Positions 46,101-58,002 of a stretch of DNA of 64,000 nucleotides are shown piece after piece (the first letter of the stretch is position 1; the number at the start of each line of letters is the position of its first letter). Both the position numbers and the translations under genes were made by a program. The notes beneath the pieces are model-generated. The model made no database searches. It had not been told where the DNA came from and was given only the letters and a program-made list of their open reading frames with translations. The stretch spans positions 35,171,439 to 35,235,438 of the forward strand of contig OX387191.1 of the NCBI GenBank assembly GCA_947561395.2, written 5' to 3'. Source of the stretch: Buxus sempervirens (Eukaryota; Streptophyta; Magnoliopsida; Buxales; Buxaceae).

Positions 46101-46662
46101 CTCCTTTGAAAGAGTTGGATCAGTATGCCATCGTCCCAGCCAAACTGGCATAGGGCTCCGCACTATATTTGAGATGGCTCATAGGGCAGCCTGTGCCGTC
46201 GAACTTGTCGAAGTCCGGGCACTTGAATTTGGCCGGTAGGCACACATCAGGGTACATGCAGAGATCCTCAAAAGTGGTACCCCTGTAGCTGTTTCCCCCT
46301 TTTACCTCCTTCAACTCCTCCTAGATCCTTTCTATCCTGAGCAGCATCTTCTTTTCCATCTCCTCTCTGGCCTTTTCTTTCTCCAGCTCTTTCTCTGATT
46401 CTGCTGTATTTTCCCTGATCAGAATGGGTTTAGGGATTGGTTCAGAAATGGGCTCAGGCATGGGTTGAGCCGGAGGCGGCATGTAGGCCTGCGGTGGTGG
46501 TGCCTGATGAGAAGTTGACGCTTGATTTTGGGCCTGGGCCTGTTGGGCCTGAGCCGCCAGTAAGTCCCCCAGCATTTTGGCTAGACCAGCCACTTGCTCC
46601 TGCAGCTGAGCAAATTCTTGAGCGGGGACAGTAGCTTGGGCTTGGTTCTCCTCAGTGTTCAT
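43143..46662 (-). pseudogene. gag and protease of element C
   Basis: Starts at ATG 46662 (MNTEENQ). The N-terminus is Gln/Ala/Pro-rich with PEPISEPIPKPI and a Glu/Lys coiled coil. The capsid-like core includes CPDFDKFDGTGC, KFNSEIVPDRYDMMRMSKG and VRQYAKRWREA. The zinc-knuckle-like CDYHMGAPGHSTDTCW is at about 45268-45314. The retropepsin-like domain runs at about 44177-43880, with active-site DNGS near 44125 and LLGRPW near 43910. Breaks: TAG at 46321-46323, a one-base frameshift near 46165, TAG at 45809-45811 and a one-base deletion near 43160. An 878-codon open stretch remains (43142-45778). It encodes the virus-like particle shell and its processing enzyme. Confidence 0.9.
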
Positions 46663-46814
46663 GGCTCTGGCTTTAGATCTGGTTACGGGAGCAATGGTTG
46701 CAAATAATTGTACCTGGGTAGGAAAAACAAAGACACAAGTCAGCTTCCATTTAATTTGAAACACACCCCTATAAATGTAGAAAAGTAGGTCAGGTGAACA
46801 CCAGTCCAGATTTT

Positions 46815-46881
46815 TTGTTTTTTTTTATTTTTATTTTTATTTTTATTTTTATTTATTTTTTATTTATTTTTTGTTTTGCTT
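46815..46881. repeat. (ATTTTT)n tract
   Basis: Imperfect ATTTTT/ATTTATTTTT microsatellite between gag and the 75-bp array. Confidence 0.8.
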
Positions 46882-47778
46882 GGAATATTCTGAGGCTTCC
46901 AAATGTCCTAAAAAATTTTTGACTTTGAATGGTTCTCGTGACCAAACAAAGGTTTTTGGAATATTCTGAGGCTTCCAAAGGTCCTAAAAAATTTTGACTT
47001 TGAGTGGTTCTCGTGACCAAACAAAGGTTTTTGGAATATTCTGAGGCTTCCAAAGGTCCTAAAAATTTTTGACTTTGAGTGGTACTCGTGACCAAACAAA
47101 GGTTTTTGGAATATTCTGAGGCTTCCAAAGGTCCTAAAAAATTTTGACTTTGAGTGGTTCTCGTGACCAAACAAAGGTTTTTGGAATATTCTGAGGCTTC
47201 CAAAGGTCCTACAAAAAATTGACTTTAAGTGGTACTCGTGACCAAACAAAGGTTTTTGGAATATTCTGAGGCTTCCAAAGGTCCTAAAAAAAAGACTTTG
47301 AATGGTACTCGTGACCAAACAAAGGTTTTTGGAATATTCTGAGGCTTCCAAAGGTCCTAAAAATTTTTGACTTTGAGTGGTTCTCGTGACCAAACAAAGG
47401 TTTTTGGAATATTCTGAGGCTTCCAAAGGTCCTAAAAATTTTTGACTTTGAGTGGTACTCGTGACCAAACAAAGGTTTTTGGAATATTCTGAGGCTTCCA
47501 AAGGTCCTAAAAATTTTTGACTTTGAGTGGTACTCGTGACCAAACAAAGGTTTTGGAATATTCTGAGGCTTCCAAAGGTCCTAAAAAATTGACTTTGAGT
47601 GGTACTCGTGACCAAACAAAGGTTTTTGGAATATTCTGAGGCTTCTAAAGGTCCTAAAAATTTTTGACTTTGAGTGGTAATCGTGACCAAACAAAGGTTT
47701 TTGGAATATTCTGAGGCTTCCAAATGTCCTAAAAAGTTGACTTTGAGTGGTAAAAATAACCAACCAAAGGTTTCTCTC
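46882..47778. repeat. 75-bp tandem array, 12 copies, in C leader
   Basis: Units begin GGAATATTCTGAGGCTTCC at 46882, 46958, 47033, 47108, 47183, 47258, 47331, 47406, 47481, 47555, 47628 and 47703 (period 73-76). Each holds a hairpin TTTGGAA/TTCCAAA around TATTCTGAGGC and a short GTCCTAAAAATTTTTGAC inverted repeat. Units vary mainly in the A/T run length and in GGTACTC versus GGTTCTC. The 324-codon open frame across it is a by-product of the repeat. The start of the same unit appears at the right window edge in D. Confidence 0.93.
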
Positions 47779-47878
47779 TTCTGAATTTTCTCAGTTTTCA
47801 AATGCAAAAGCTTGATTGAAATATGTTTGAGTTGAATTGGTATCAAAAAATATAACACCTTGGTTCCCTCTTTGATTT

Positions 47879-48940
47879 TCAAAATTAGGTTAAATCCTGA
47901 AAGAATATTTTATTTTATTCTTTTTTTTTATTTTGCATTTTTGGAAAATTTTTTATGTTCTTTTCGGGGTGCCTAAGGATTATCCACAGTGTTTTAGGCA
48001 TTTTATTCTAAAAATTTGGGCTTAAAAGCCAATTTGTGCATTTTTTGAATGTATTCGGTATAACATACCGGATAAGAATATGCCTTATTGTATCCGGTAA
48101 CCATAACCGGATACACGCATATGTCTTTGTATCCGGCAATATATACCGGATATGAAGGAAAGTGTTCTTAACCGGCCTGAGTTGCCGGTTAATGCCGAAA
48201 TGGCCATTTTTGACTCATTTTTTCACTAGATTAGGTTTTTTTGCATTCCCACTTGATGTTCACCTTAACTTGACCCTCAAAACTTGCCCCAGATTGGGCT
48301 TGGACATCATACTTGCCACAATTCATACACTCATGAAAAGAACATGGCTTTACCTTGCCACCTTGTATTACCTTCATTCAATATGATATTCACATTATAC
48401 CTTGGCCTGTAAAACATGCAAACGGCCTTCCCACATTTACACCCAATTCCCCAAACGCAATTGTGTACTTTTAGCTGAAAACGTGTCTCTCCACCTTCAA
48501 GCGTATGGTTTTTGGGTTTTGGCTTAATTGGCAACTTAGAACTCAAGTCTAGTGATGCCCGGAATCGAATCACAGATCCCATTGTCATCACATCATTGAC
48601 TCAACTTCTAAGGTGAATGCTTTCACTTTCGCTTTCCGAAGTCACGACCTCGGTGCACCAAGCTACCCACATTCATGGTTCAACTTCCTATAGGTAAAAG
48701 GGTAGGTTGTGCAAAGTGTTTATTGTGCTCAAGTGCATTTAAAAATTGAGGTACATTCACAACGTCCCAGCCCCTTGCAACTCTTTTTCGTAGCCATGCA
48801 TATAATTCCAAGCCAAGGCATAAACAATCATCATATTGAAAGCAAAATACAAGCCAATCAAGATGGTAAACACCCAAACATGCTTATGACCAAAAGTGAC
48901 ACCCAAAGCATGTTATTGTTCAAACCAATTAAAACATGGA
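47879..48940. other. C leader middle part with hairpins
   Basis: No gene. 48051-48192 carries four hairpins of the GTATCCGG type: 48051-48074; 48089-48115 (TGTATCCGGT/ACCGGATACA); 48128-48153; and 48168-48192 (TTAACCGGC/GCCGGTTAA around CTGAGTT). They lie in the internal region, not in an LTR. Confidence 0.7.
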
Positions 48941-49480
48941 AGGCATGCTTGAAACTCCAAAAGTATTATCCCAAATTTCCGGATTTTCATGCTTTTTCTC
49001 ATGCTCAAAGTGTACCATTTCTACCCAAATTGAAGCCTAAAAATTTTAACAACTACTTGACATGATATAAGAAAGGTTTTGATGGTTGAAACATGCTTGA
49101 AAACCCCAAAATATACACTGAAATTTCCAGATTTTTTGTTCTTCATTTTTTTGTGCTCAAATGACATTGTTTTATGCCCAAACCCAAGCCTAAAAATATA
49201 GCACCTAAATGTATTGTACAAGAGGTGTTTTGTTAAGGAAAACATGCTTGAAAAAGCCCAAAATATCTACTGAATTTTCAGATTTAGTATTCTTCGTCTT
49301 TGGTACTCAACATGCTTCATTCATACCCCAAATCAAAGCCTAGAAATTTAATACCTAAAGTATGGCACAAGAAAGGTTTGAATTGGGGGTAAACATGCTT
49401 GGGAACCCCAAAAATATACATTGAGCTATTGGATTCTTGCACCTTATTTTCATGCTCAAAATATGGCACTAAAACCTCAC
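48941..49480. repeat. Diverged ~150-bp tandem repeat in C leader
   Basis: About four units marked by ACATGCTTGAAA...CCCAAAATAT...TTTCCAGATT at about 48943, 49091, 49231 and 49392. They are diverged at many positions but share the same order of blocks (AAGCCTAAAAAT, ACAAGAAAGGTTT). Confidence 0.7.
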
Positions 49481-49702
49481 AAGGCATGGTACAAAAAATA
49501 TAACAAGTAGGCATGCACACCAAGATAAGCCCATAAACATGATCCTAGGCATAATCCAATAATATACACATGCCTTTATCCATGTAAATTTCAAAGCATC
49601 TTCATCAGATTTCAAAATACAACAATATGCACAATCAAAATAGCAAGCATTCCAAATAAATAAAAAGCATGAACAAAGACACAAAATGGCTTAAATCCAA
49701 AA

Positions 49703-49721
49703 GTCCCCAGCAGAGTCGCCA
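49703..49721 (-). other. Primer-binding site of element C
   Basis: On the minus strand TGGCGACTCTGCTGGGGAC, two bases after the end of the 5' LTR. It is the tRNA-Arg-type primer site known from Tat/Ogre-like plant elements. Confidence 0.8.
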
Positions 49722-49723
49722 GT

Positions 49724-52458
49724 TGTGAGACATGGAAAAATCACCGGAATGATCATCCCTCCGTCAACACACGGGGCTCGAAATAAAAGTTGGAGAGTCG
49801 CCACCATTCATAATTTTGGGTGTGAATGGACACCAAAAGAATTAAAAATAAGCAAAAGGAGCTAAAAAGCACATTCTAGGGTAAAAATAACCCTACTTGA
49901 AAATCAAATCCAGAGATGGGTAAGGGGATTAGATTATGAAAGGGGGAAGGTGTTAGGCACCCCCATTCATCCACACGAAGTGGTAGCCAAGTGTATGTTC
50001 ATGCAAAAATAAGAAAGCTTGCTAAAATCATAGAAAACCTTAAAAAAGGACCAATGTATGATATTTTCACATAAAGATCTAAATGGATTCTAGATCCTCT
50101 CTTATGTCAATATCATTTCTGGAATATTACAAAAAGATGGAAATCAAAGTAAAGGTTGCACAAAACCAAGTCGAGGCAAATCCGGGAAATTTGGTAAAAA
50201 GTATGTCATTTGCCTTGAAATCATTCAAATATAATTTTAAATCAAATCAAACCAAATCCATTTGAAAGATTATAGTAAATAAGGGTCTCATGCAAAATTT
50301 CACTTCATTCCGATGAAAATCCTAGGAGTTATGCTCCTTGAAAGTTGCTACTGGGGATATTTAAAAGTAATGAGTGGGCAAGTTTGGAAAATCACACAAA
50401 AAACTCCTCTCCATAAAAATCCACGAAATTTGGTGTGATTGAAGTCTGTATGGCCATATTTCAAAAGAAACTAGCCTCATACAAAAATCCCTTCGGATGT
50501 GCCTTGGGTGATCTCCCGAACAGGCCCCGAAGATCACAGATTTACCCAGAAAAGTGCCATTGAGCAGTTCTGAGTAAATCGGCTACCAATAATTCAAAGA
50601 GAGTCAAAAAATTATGAAACCAACTGAATTTGAAAATAGACTCATAAAGAAGTGCCCAGAAATAAAAATCATTCAAATCGGACTTAAAACGAACACATGG
50701 CGCTCTGTCGAAGTGACAAGTTCTGTATTCGAACCTGAACTGTCCACTCAACTTCGACAGAGAGGCGTCAAAAATCCGTTTGATATAAATTTATGAAATT
50801 TGGTGGACATAAACTAGACAGCCCCACCTTTCCCATGGTTCTGGAATCGCTCCAAAATTCATCCGGACGATGAAGTTATGAGCGTCCGAAGTCAGGGTAC
50901 AGTTGCTGTCAAGTAAAGCCTTTTTTGGAGAAAAACCAAATCCGAAAATTGATAAAAATGTGTGATCCATGCAAGATGAACACAAATACTTTAAAAATCA
51001 TTCAAAGACATTTCAGAATTGATTGAGGCCATTTATTTCAGATTTATCACAATAATTGCAATAAACCCAAAATATGAGCCTATCCTGCCAAAATAGTGCT
51101 ATGTATGTGCAAGTGTGGAAAACCATATAAGATCAATAGAACAACAAAGCATGCATACATATTCATCAAAATGAGGTTCTAAAATAGCCTAGGGTTCCGT
51201 TCCATTATCGTTTCCCTCTGTTCTCTCTCCCCGTTAAACACGGTTCTTCAAGATAATCAAGGGTACTTTGAATATGAAACGGTTTACAATCAATCAAAAG
51301 GCTTTATGCTACATAGGTTCTAGCACTAGGGGGAGTCTCGAGATACTTTGAGCCGGGGAAGGGTTTTCACACACAAAGAAGGCCTTATTCTACAGAAAGG
51401 TAGAAGAAGAGATCTAGATCTAGGAATGTAAAAACAGAAAATAAAAGAAAAGTTTGAGGCTTACCTGGGTTCTGGATGCGATCCCGCAGCGGTTTTCTTC
51501 TTCTCTTGGAGTTCTTCTTGGCGAGAATTCAAAACAAGAGTTAATGGCCATTTGCTTAAGGAGGAGCCTCCTATTTATATGCAAAGGTTAGGGTTAGGGT
51601 TGGTGAGAATGGTAGACACAACATAATGTCTATAGCCCACCAACCTTAACCATAAGGCTATTTCCGAGATTTCCACTCATTTAATGAGGGATATGATGGT
51701 AAAAGTGAAAAGCTCTCGGAAAACCCTAATTTTGAGCAAAACTAATATATCAGGCCGGATACACAAGGGCCTTAAGGTATCCGGTATATAATACCGGATA
51801 CACTAAAGCTCTCTTGTATTCGGCATTTTCCACCGGATACAAAGGAAAATATTTGTATCCGGCCTGAGTTGCCGGATACAAGGAAAAAAGCCTTTTTTTC
51901 CAAATTTTAACACAGGCAATACTTATTTACATGTAATATCGTTTAAGTAAATGTCCTCGTATTTTTTAATCTCCATTTACTTAAGATATTACATGTAAAT
52001 AAGCAAACACCCCCCCAATTTGAATCCATTAAAAGTAGTTCCAGGCCCAAATTCCAAGTGAATAAAAAGTCAACTTTTCAGTTCAAGGCAAAATTCCGGT
52101 TTTTCAGGTCTGGAAAAAAAGTTCAATATGTTAAAACCAAGGTATTCGTCAAGATTTAAAATCTCAAAAAATTCATTTATGCAATAACATTGCTAAAAAC
52201 CTGATTACCGGGAAAAATTATCTTGAAATCTTGCTTTAAAAAATATTTCATTTTCTGGGGTCAAAAGTCAACAAAATTCAACCGGAAAAAGTTTGACTTT
52301 GCACAAAAGATTGAATTTGGGCCTTTTCCTTTACGGTTTTGGATTCAAATGGGTTAAGGATCTCAAACCCAATGCAAAGAACTGAAAATTCCAATAAAAT
52401 ATTTCTCTCCTTCAAGATTTATAAAAAAAAAAAATCGTGCAATTTTGGGGTGTCTACA
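49724..52458 (-). mobile_element. 5' LTR of element C (right)
   Basis: 2735 bp, nearly identical to 33775-36516. Differences are scattered single bases (for example 49820-49822 GTG for ATA) and a shorter C run. Palindromes at about 51777-51881, TATA box at about 51570-51580, PBS-like motif at 49794-49803. Confidence 0.95.
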
Positions 52459-52463
52459 ACCAC

Positions 52464-52651
52464 CTATTTCTAAGAACCAGAAATGGGAAAAGTACCACAC
52501 GCGTAACAAGCTCACGTTAATGTGCTTTATCCCAAAAAAAAAAAAAAATCAACTCCAAGGCTCTCTAAGAAAAAGGTAAGGAATGCAAAATTTGGGTTTT
52601 CATTCAACCTTTGTCGCTCGTCAACAGGTGACTTCAACAAAGGGGGGTAGC
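52464..52651 (+). other. 3' end of B internal region and polypurine tract
   Basis: Resumes B after element C. AACAAAGGGGGGTAGC (about 52636-52651) directly precedes the 3' LTR and is a typical polypurine tract. A 14-bp A run lies near 52535. No coding region. Confidence 0.75.
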
Positions 52652-54368
52652 TGTAAGCACCCAAATTTTGATCAAACCAAAATATGCTAAGAAAAATGGG
52701 AAATAATAAAAAATTGGAGGAGCATGATTCGTCCGGGTGAGAGGCTAACTCGCCTCAGCCGTCAACTCAAGCCAAAAGGGGAGAGACGCATATTGTGTGC
52801 GGTTGATTTTTTCAATCACCATTTGTGCTAGCCAATCAGAGCAAACGGCGTCGAAAATTCAACCGCACATACAGTACGGTTGCGTGGTGCGTCAAACTGC
52901 GTCTGACCAATTTGTCCCCTCATCATTACTGAAAGGACGGGGCCAAAACCGCACATAACCTACGGTTTCGACCAAACCACACGATATGCGCGATTACTGT
53001 TCATTTTCAGCAAAACCACTCTGAGTATACGGTTTTGTCCCACTTAGATATAAAAGGAAAATCCGAACAGTGGGACAAGGGGCTGGTATTTTCTGCTTCT
53101 CCTCCTTTTCCCTTGCTCCCTGAACCTCCGAACCCCCCCCCCCCCCCACCTCTCTTTGCTTCCCATACCAAGCCCCACTCCCAAGGCCTTTTTTTAGCCT
53201 TCCTCCACCCTCCTCCATCACTACCCAACTTGAAGGAGGAAGGGAACTTGCTGGTGGTGCCAAGAGGAGTTGCTCCAGCCCTTGTTTTGCTTGAAGGAGG
53301 TTCAAATACACCTCTCCAGGGTCTCAAAACCCCAAGGTAATGTTCCTTATGACATTGTATTTGACATAAGTGAGAATGAGCATGTTCCAAGTATGTTTTG
53401 GTCTTCCTTAGTCTTAGCTTGTCATCTCCTTCATTTCTGGTATGAGTAGGGTCTCTTCTGTCCGTTTTCCTCTCCTTGCTAAACGTGGAAATTCCCATGG
53501 TAAGGGGATGGTACGTGGATGATACCGAAAGGGGGGAGGGGATGAGAAAGTGCCCTCCCACACTTTTAGGAGCACTTTATGCTCTGTTTTGCTATAGGTT
53601 TGTCCCATTCGAATGAGGAATCTGTCCCTCTACTTTGTGCCTCTCATGTACCCCATTAAACCCCAGGCCTTCTCTCTTCTTTCCCTTTTTTTGAATCCCC
53701 TCCCCAAAAAGATGACATTTTTCTGGATTTGGAAGAGAGCAAACCACTGTGGGTCAATACAGTGACCCACGATAACCCTCAAAATACTGGAGGAGAAGGG
53801 ACTCTCAACCCCCCCTCCGAAAATTGCCATTTTGGGCTTTCTGAGCCGAACCGCACACACAGAGCGATTCGGCCCTAACTACACAGGATGTGCGGTTACG
53901 CTCAAACCACATAAAATGTGCGGTCAGGCCCAATAAACCCTCATTTTTGACTCTTTTGAGCCTAAGTCCTACTTTGCATCCCATGGGCCTTCCAACGGGG
54001 CCCATATCAGACCTAGATCACCTAACTAATAAGATAAAATCAAATAAAAGGGACCCACACAATTCAGGTGGTCCCACCAGACTTAATTGAGTGTGCATGC
54101 TGGCTTAGGAATAGGTGAGTTTAGAATTGAGTTGACTCGCAAACCAGGAAACCCAAGGGACCCGTCAAACCGACGAGGCGAACCGGGGTGTCTACGGACT
54201 TCCCCGGGCCGTAACCGAGCCCTTTCTCAGAATCTTAAGCCGCAGACCAAAATAGACATCCTTAGGGCATCCAGGTGTCTGCGTGCACCCCATCAGGTAG
54301 TGGCGATTCCTAATCCCCCTCTCCCCTCGCTTTTGCGCGCGCCCTTGCAGGAGCACGACGTGTGCACA
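52652..54368 (+). mobile_element. 3' LTR of element B
   Basis: 1717 bp, TGTAAGCACCC to GTGTGCACA. Relative to the 5' LTR a ~45-bp piece holding two hairpins is missing (52775-52800 region) and the C run is 15 instead of 18 (53133-53147). Differences are concentrated in the first ~430 bp. The PBS-like U5 motif is TGGCGATTCC (54301-54310). Confidence 0.93.
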
Positions 54369-56019
54369 GTTGTAACACCTGTAATTAGGGTAATGTGAGA
54401 CGTAGGAAGTGACGGAATAAAATTTGGATAAAAGAATAATTATTTGGGACAAATAATGCATTTAAAATCAAAGTAGTTTAGTTTTGGTGGAACATATGCA
54501 CTTAGACAATTTTCATTGGGAATCTAGGGATGAAGCCTTGTTTAACAAACCATAATAGACCTAAACTAACTTCTGGAAAGAACCAATAACATTACCCAAG
54601 GGTTTTAGAGATTTAGGGTATTGGTTGGTAAATGAGGATTCTAAAGTAAGGATTATAGGATGGACCAAAGCGTAGGATTTGGGGTAAAATTCGTAGGAAA
54701 TAATTATTAACATGACTACTAATTTAGAAAGATAATTTAAGAATGCTCACACTAACACAACTCAAATTTGAACCTTTCCATTAAGAATTTGTGTATACTC
54801 TCGTACTTTTCTTATTAAATGACCTAGAACTCTGTTTAAGAGCTATTTAATGGTTATTTTGAATATCTTTTGGTTTGACACCGTTGTTTTGGAAATTACT
54901 GTTGGACACATCATTGGGACATGTTTATGATTACTCTTATGAGGTTTATCACTGAATATTGCAACATTTTGATTGAGAGTTATGTCTAGTGGACAATGCT
55001 TAGTATGGATCCATAGCTTAGCTAGGAAGTGAAATGAAATCGTCTGATAAGTTATTTCTATTTGGAACTCCCCAGTATGCATTCCATTGTACTTGCAAGG
55101 TGTGGTGCGACGTTAGCAGCAATCCCAAATCGCTGCAGGTGCGGCCTGGTCTTACCCGAGTTTGTTGATCGGCAACGGTTTATTGGATTATTTGTTATTT
55201 GGGTTGCCACCGTGTGCTTCAATGAGACATCGATCTTCACGAGCTTTATATTGGTCACGTTGATAGGTTACTTGTGACTCGCACATTTGAGCTATGATTT
55301 GGCCGTGCTTGAGGTTCACTCATGACTTGTACATGCACTGGTATTAGTCGTGTTGTCGAGGATCCATATATCTTTGATCGGACTAGTATTCCCCTGGTTT
55401 GCTTATCCCGTAGGTGCAGTTTGTTGTTATTGGATTGGGGATTGTACTCGCCAACCCATTCGTGGGTGATCGACGTTGATGGTTAATGGAGGAAATGGAA
55501 GTGACTGCAGGTGTGGGCTCGATTTATCATGTAAGTCGTGATGTGGTGAAATATGGGGGCAAGAATATCTTATTAAGTGGTTTCAGATCATGAGTCCTGT
55601 CTGGTTACACATGTTTGGTTTGATAATTGATTTGTGAACATTATCGTGGTTTTGTTTTATCGTTTCACCTCATAATTAATATTGTAAAAATTATGGATTA
55701 TTTTACAGCATTCACATTGCTACTTGTTGAGATTTATTCTCACTCTGGTTTCTTCCATTTTTCAGGTACTCTTGGCGAAGACGACAAACTTCGGGCTAGT
55801 TGTAACGGGGTAGTTTATATAGTTATAGATCTGTTCATGGAATCGGAATCCTTTGTATATGATAATCATTAATCAATAATGAAATTTTCTTCATGTTTCC
55901 GCATTTACTCTAAGAATAAAAGAAAGAAAAAGTTTTAAATTATTCGGGATTTAGTTACTTTTGTTACTTACCATAACACCTCGGGTTTTGGGAAATTGAC
56001 CCGGAACCAGGGCATTACA
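54369..56019 (+). mobile_element. Solo LTR family A, right part
   Basis: Begins with the second GTTGT copy and ends CCAGGGCATTACA, followed by TGACC (56020-56024). It aligns with the reverse complement of 15595-17245. It completes the LTR begun at 23051. Confidence 0.9.
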
Positions 56020-56024
56020 TGACC

Positions 56025-58002
56025 AACCATTTTGCCTAGCTGGTCTAGATCAATAGTCTTAGGCACATGCGCACTCTGAAGCACCCTTAATAATGAATCC
56101 CTATGCTTTTCAGAATTCAGCAAAAGTCCTAGTATTGAATTCTGGGTCGGGATTTTATTCAATTGATCTACAATATTGAATTCACTCTTTTTGATTACTC
56201 TAATGAGATCAGCCACCTCATTTTCAGCAACCTGGGGGGTGTCATCCCCTATTTTTTCTTTTCCTTTCAGCTTTTTCTTCTCCTCTGCTTCTCTCTTTTC
56301 TTTCTCTACCTCTTGTTCTTTTCCTTTTTCTTCCTCTCCTACACACCTTCCTGACCTCATCATAAGGTTCACCTCCTCCTGGTTCTGTTTCTCGACCACA
56401 AGAATTGTGGTTGTGACGCCCTCACTGTAATTCCATGGTACAGCTGATTCTGAGTAAGAACGCTTAGGAACGTTGATCACAAGTGGGGAAAGATAGGACT
56501 TTGAGATAGGAGTTGACTTAGGAGTAGTATAAGAAGAAGGAACATCTACAACCAAAGGCGGAAGCTGCTTTGGTGCCTTCGGTTAAGAGAGTTTTGGAAT
56601 TATTGGAGAAAAAGAGGTGATTGATGCAGTGGTGGGGTCATAGTTGATGACCAAGGAAGGTTTTGATGGGATTGATGGAGGAATAATTGGTGAGTTGCTG
56701 TTTATTATCAAAGGGGTTTTTGAAACCTTTATTTGGGCCATGAGAAAGGAGACCTGATTTAGAGAAGAACTAATGTCCTCAGCAGCATTGTCATTCTTCT
56801 TTCTTTCGGAAATGACATTGATTTCATCTCCCCTTCTTTCTTGGTCAAAATGAATTTTAACCATAGTCCCAATGGAAGCAATCAGCTGCAAGGGGTCAAA
56901 CGTTCTTTCAATAAAAGAGATGGCTGTAACTGAGTTGGACGAGCCTGCCCCATTGTGATAAGGTAGGGGATTTTTCCCAATGTCATTTCCAGAAGGGGTG
57001 GACACAGCTGTATTGAAGGACAAAGTTTTCTTATTCAACAAATCCTAAATGGTGTGCTTTAGAGGCCAACAATTGTCAGTAGGGTGCCCTGGTGCACCCA
57101 TGTGGAAATCACAAGTGGTGGAGGGATCAAAATTTCTCCCCTTCAATGCATTCGGATATGGATCCTTTAAAGTAGCATACCCCACCTTCAACAAGGTTGG
57201 TAATAGTTGAGAAGGAGACACAGGAAGAGGAGTGAAGACTCTATTCCTTCTCATTGCCATCCAGGCATCCCTTTCCTCTTTGGTGAAAACCCTTTTCTGA
57301 TTCGCAGGTACGTATGAAGAGAAATTAATGTTGATTGGAGCTTGATGGGTGGTTTGTGGTTGCTGGACCTACATGGGTATAGAAGCGGGAACATTGATGT
57401 GAATAAGCTTCCTGGGAGGAGGATCTTGCACCAGGTTTACTTCTCCCTCTTTTCTTACTCCGCTCTTTTTAGCTCAATTCCCTTTCTTCTGTGCAAAAGA
57501 GGTGGAGGAATCTGACTAACTAGCCATGGCAGAGTAATCTATTATTTTTCCTGATCTGACCCCGTCCTCAATTCGGTTGGCCACTTGCACTAGAGCCGCA
57601 AAGTTGGTGGTAGTCTGACCCACCAAATGATTGTAGAAGGGCTGCCCTAGTGTACCTATGAACGTGGAGATCATTTCTGGCTCCATCATGGGTGGTCTGA
57701 TCTAGGAGGCTGTCTCTCTCCACCTCTTGGCATATTGCCTTACAGATTCATCATTTCCCTTGCTCATCCTCATCACGTTGTACCTATCTGGCATGATTTC
57801 CAAGTTGAATTTCTATTGGGACGAGAAGGCATCAGCCAAATCCTTCCATCTTTTGATTTTGCCATGGTCAATTGTGGCAAACCACCTTAGAGTAGCTCCA
57901 GTCAAACTCCTTTGGAAAAGTTGGATCAGTATGCCGTCATCCCGGCTAAACTAGCACAAAGCCCCACAGTAGAGCTTCAAATGACTCATGGGGCAGCCAG
58001 TG
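56025..58002 (-). pseudogene. gag of element D, middle and C-terminal part
   Basis: The minus strand reads in one frame from 58002 to 56025. It holds CPMSHLKLYCGAL, IQLFQRSLTG, MPDRYNVMRMSKGNDE and VRQYAKRWRE, then RRNRVFTPLPVSPSQLLPTLL, a zinc-knuckle-like CDFHMGAPGHPTDNCW (about 57075-57120), SSLNQVSFLMAQI, PWNYSEGV, a Glu/Lys-rich stretch and LLLNSEKHRDSLLRVLQSAHV. About eight in-frame stops and no frameshift were noticed. It is homologous to 44240-46160 in C. The N-terminus is at 63281-63741 across the LTR at 58003. Confidence 0.87.

Larger units (their letters stand above)
33775..52458 (-). mobile_element. Element C: young Tat-lineage Ty3/gypsy retrotransposon
   Basis: An 18,684-bp unit on the minus strand with long LTRs (33775-36516 and 49724-52458) and the perfect target duplication ACCAC (33770-33774 and 52459-52463). 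It has a primer-binding site, leader with tandem repeats, gag-protease, linker, RT, RNase H, archaeal-like RNase H, integrase, an antisense DUF7745-like exon and a polypurine tract. The LTRs differ at only about 20 bases in 2.73 kb by eye, plus a 7-bp C-run length change, so insertion was recent. The coding region nevertheless has at least five stops and two or three frameshifts. Confidence 0.95.
24351..54368 (+). mobile_element. Element B: gag-only, non-autonomous Ty3/gypsy element with nested C
   Basis: A 30,018-bp unit with LTRs at both ends (24351-26108 and 52652-54368) and the perfect target duplication GTTGT (24346-24350 and 54369-54373). It sits in the middle of a family A LTR. Without element C it is about 11.3 kb. 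It has a primer-binding site, a 3.4-kb leader filled with hairpins, a broken gag and a polypurine tract. I see no protease, RT, RNase H or integrase, so it fits the non-autonomous class with LTRs and only gag. By eye the LTRs differ at roughly 40 positions plus one ~45-bp indel, so it is older than C. Confidence 0.92.

Noticed and set aside
46908..47882. A 324-codon minus-strand open frame
   Set aside because: It consists of the 75-bp array, whose period of 75 is a multiple of three, so frames stay open by chance. The frame changes where units are 73 or 74 bp.
49703..49721. Possible tRNA-derived sequence near 49.7 kb
   Set aside because: It is only the 19-nt primer-binding site; no cloverleaf or other tRNA parts are present.
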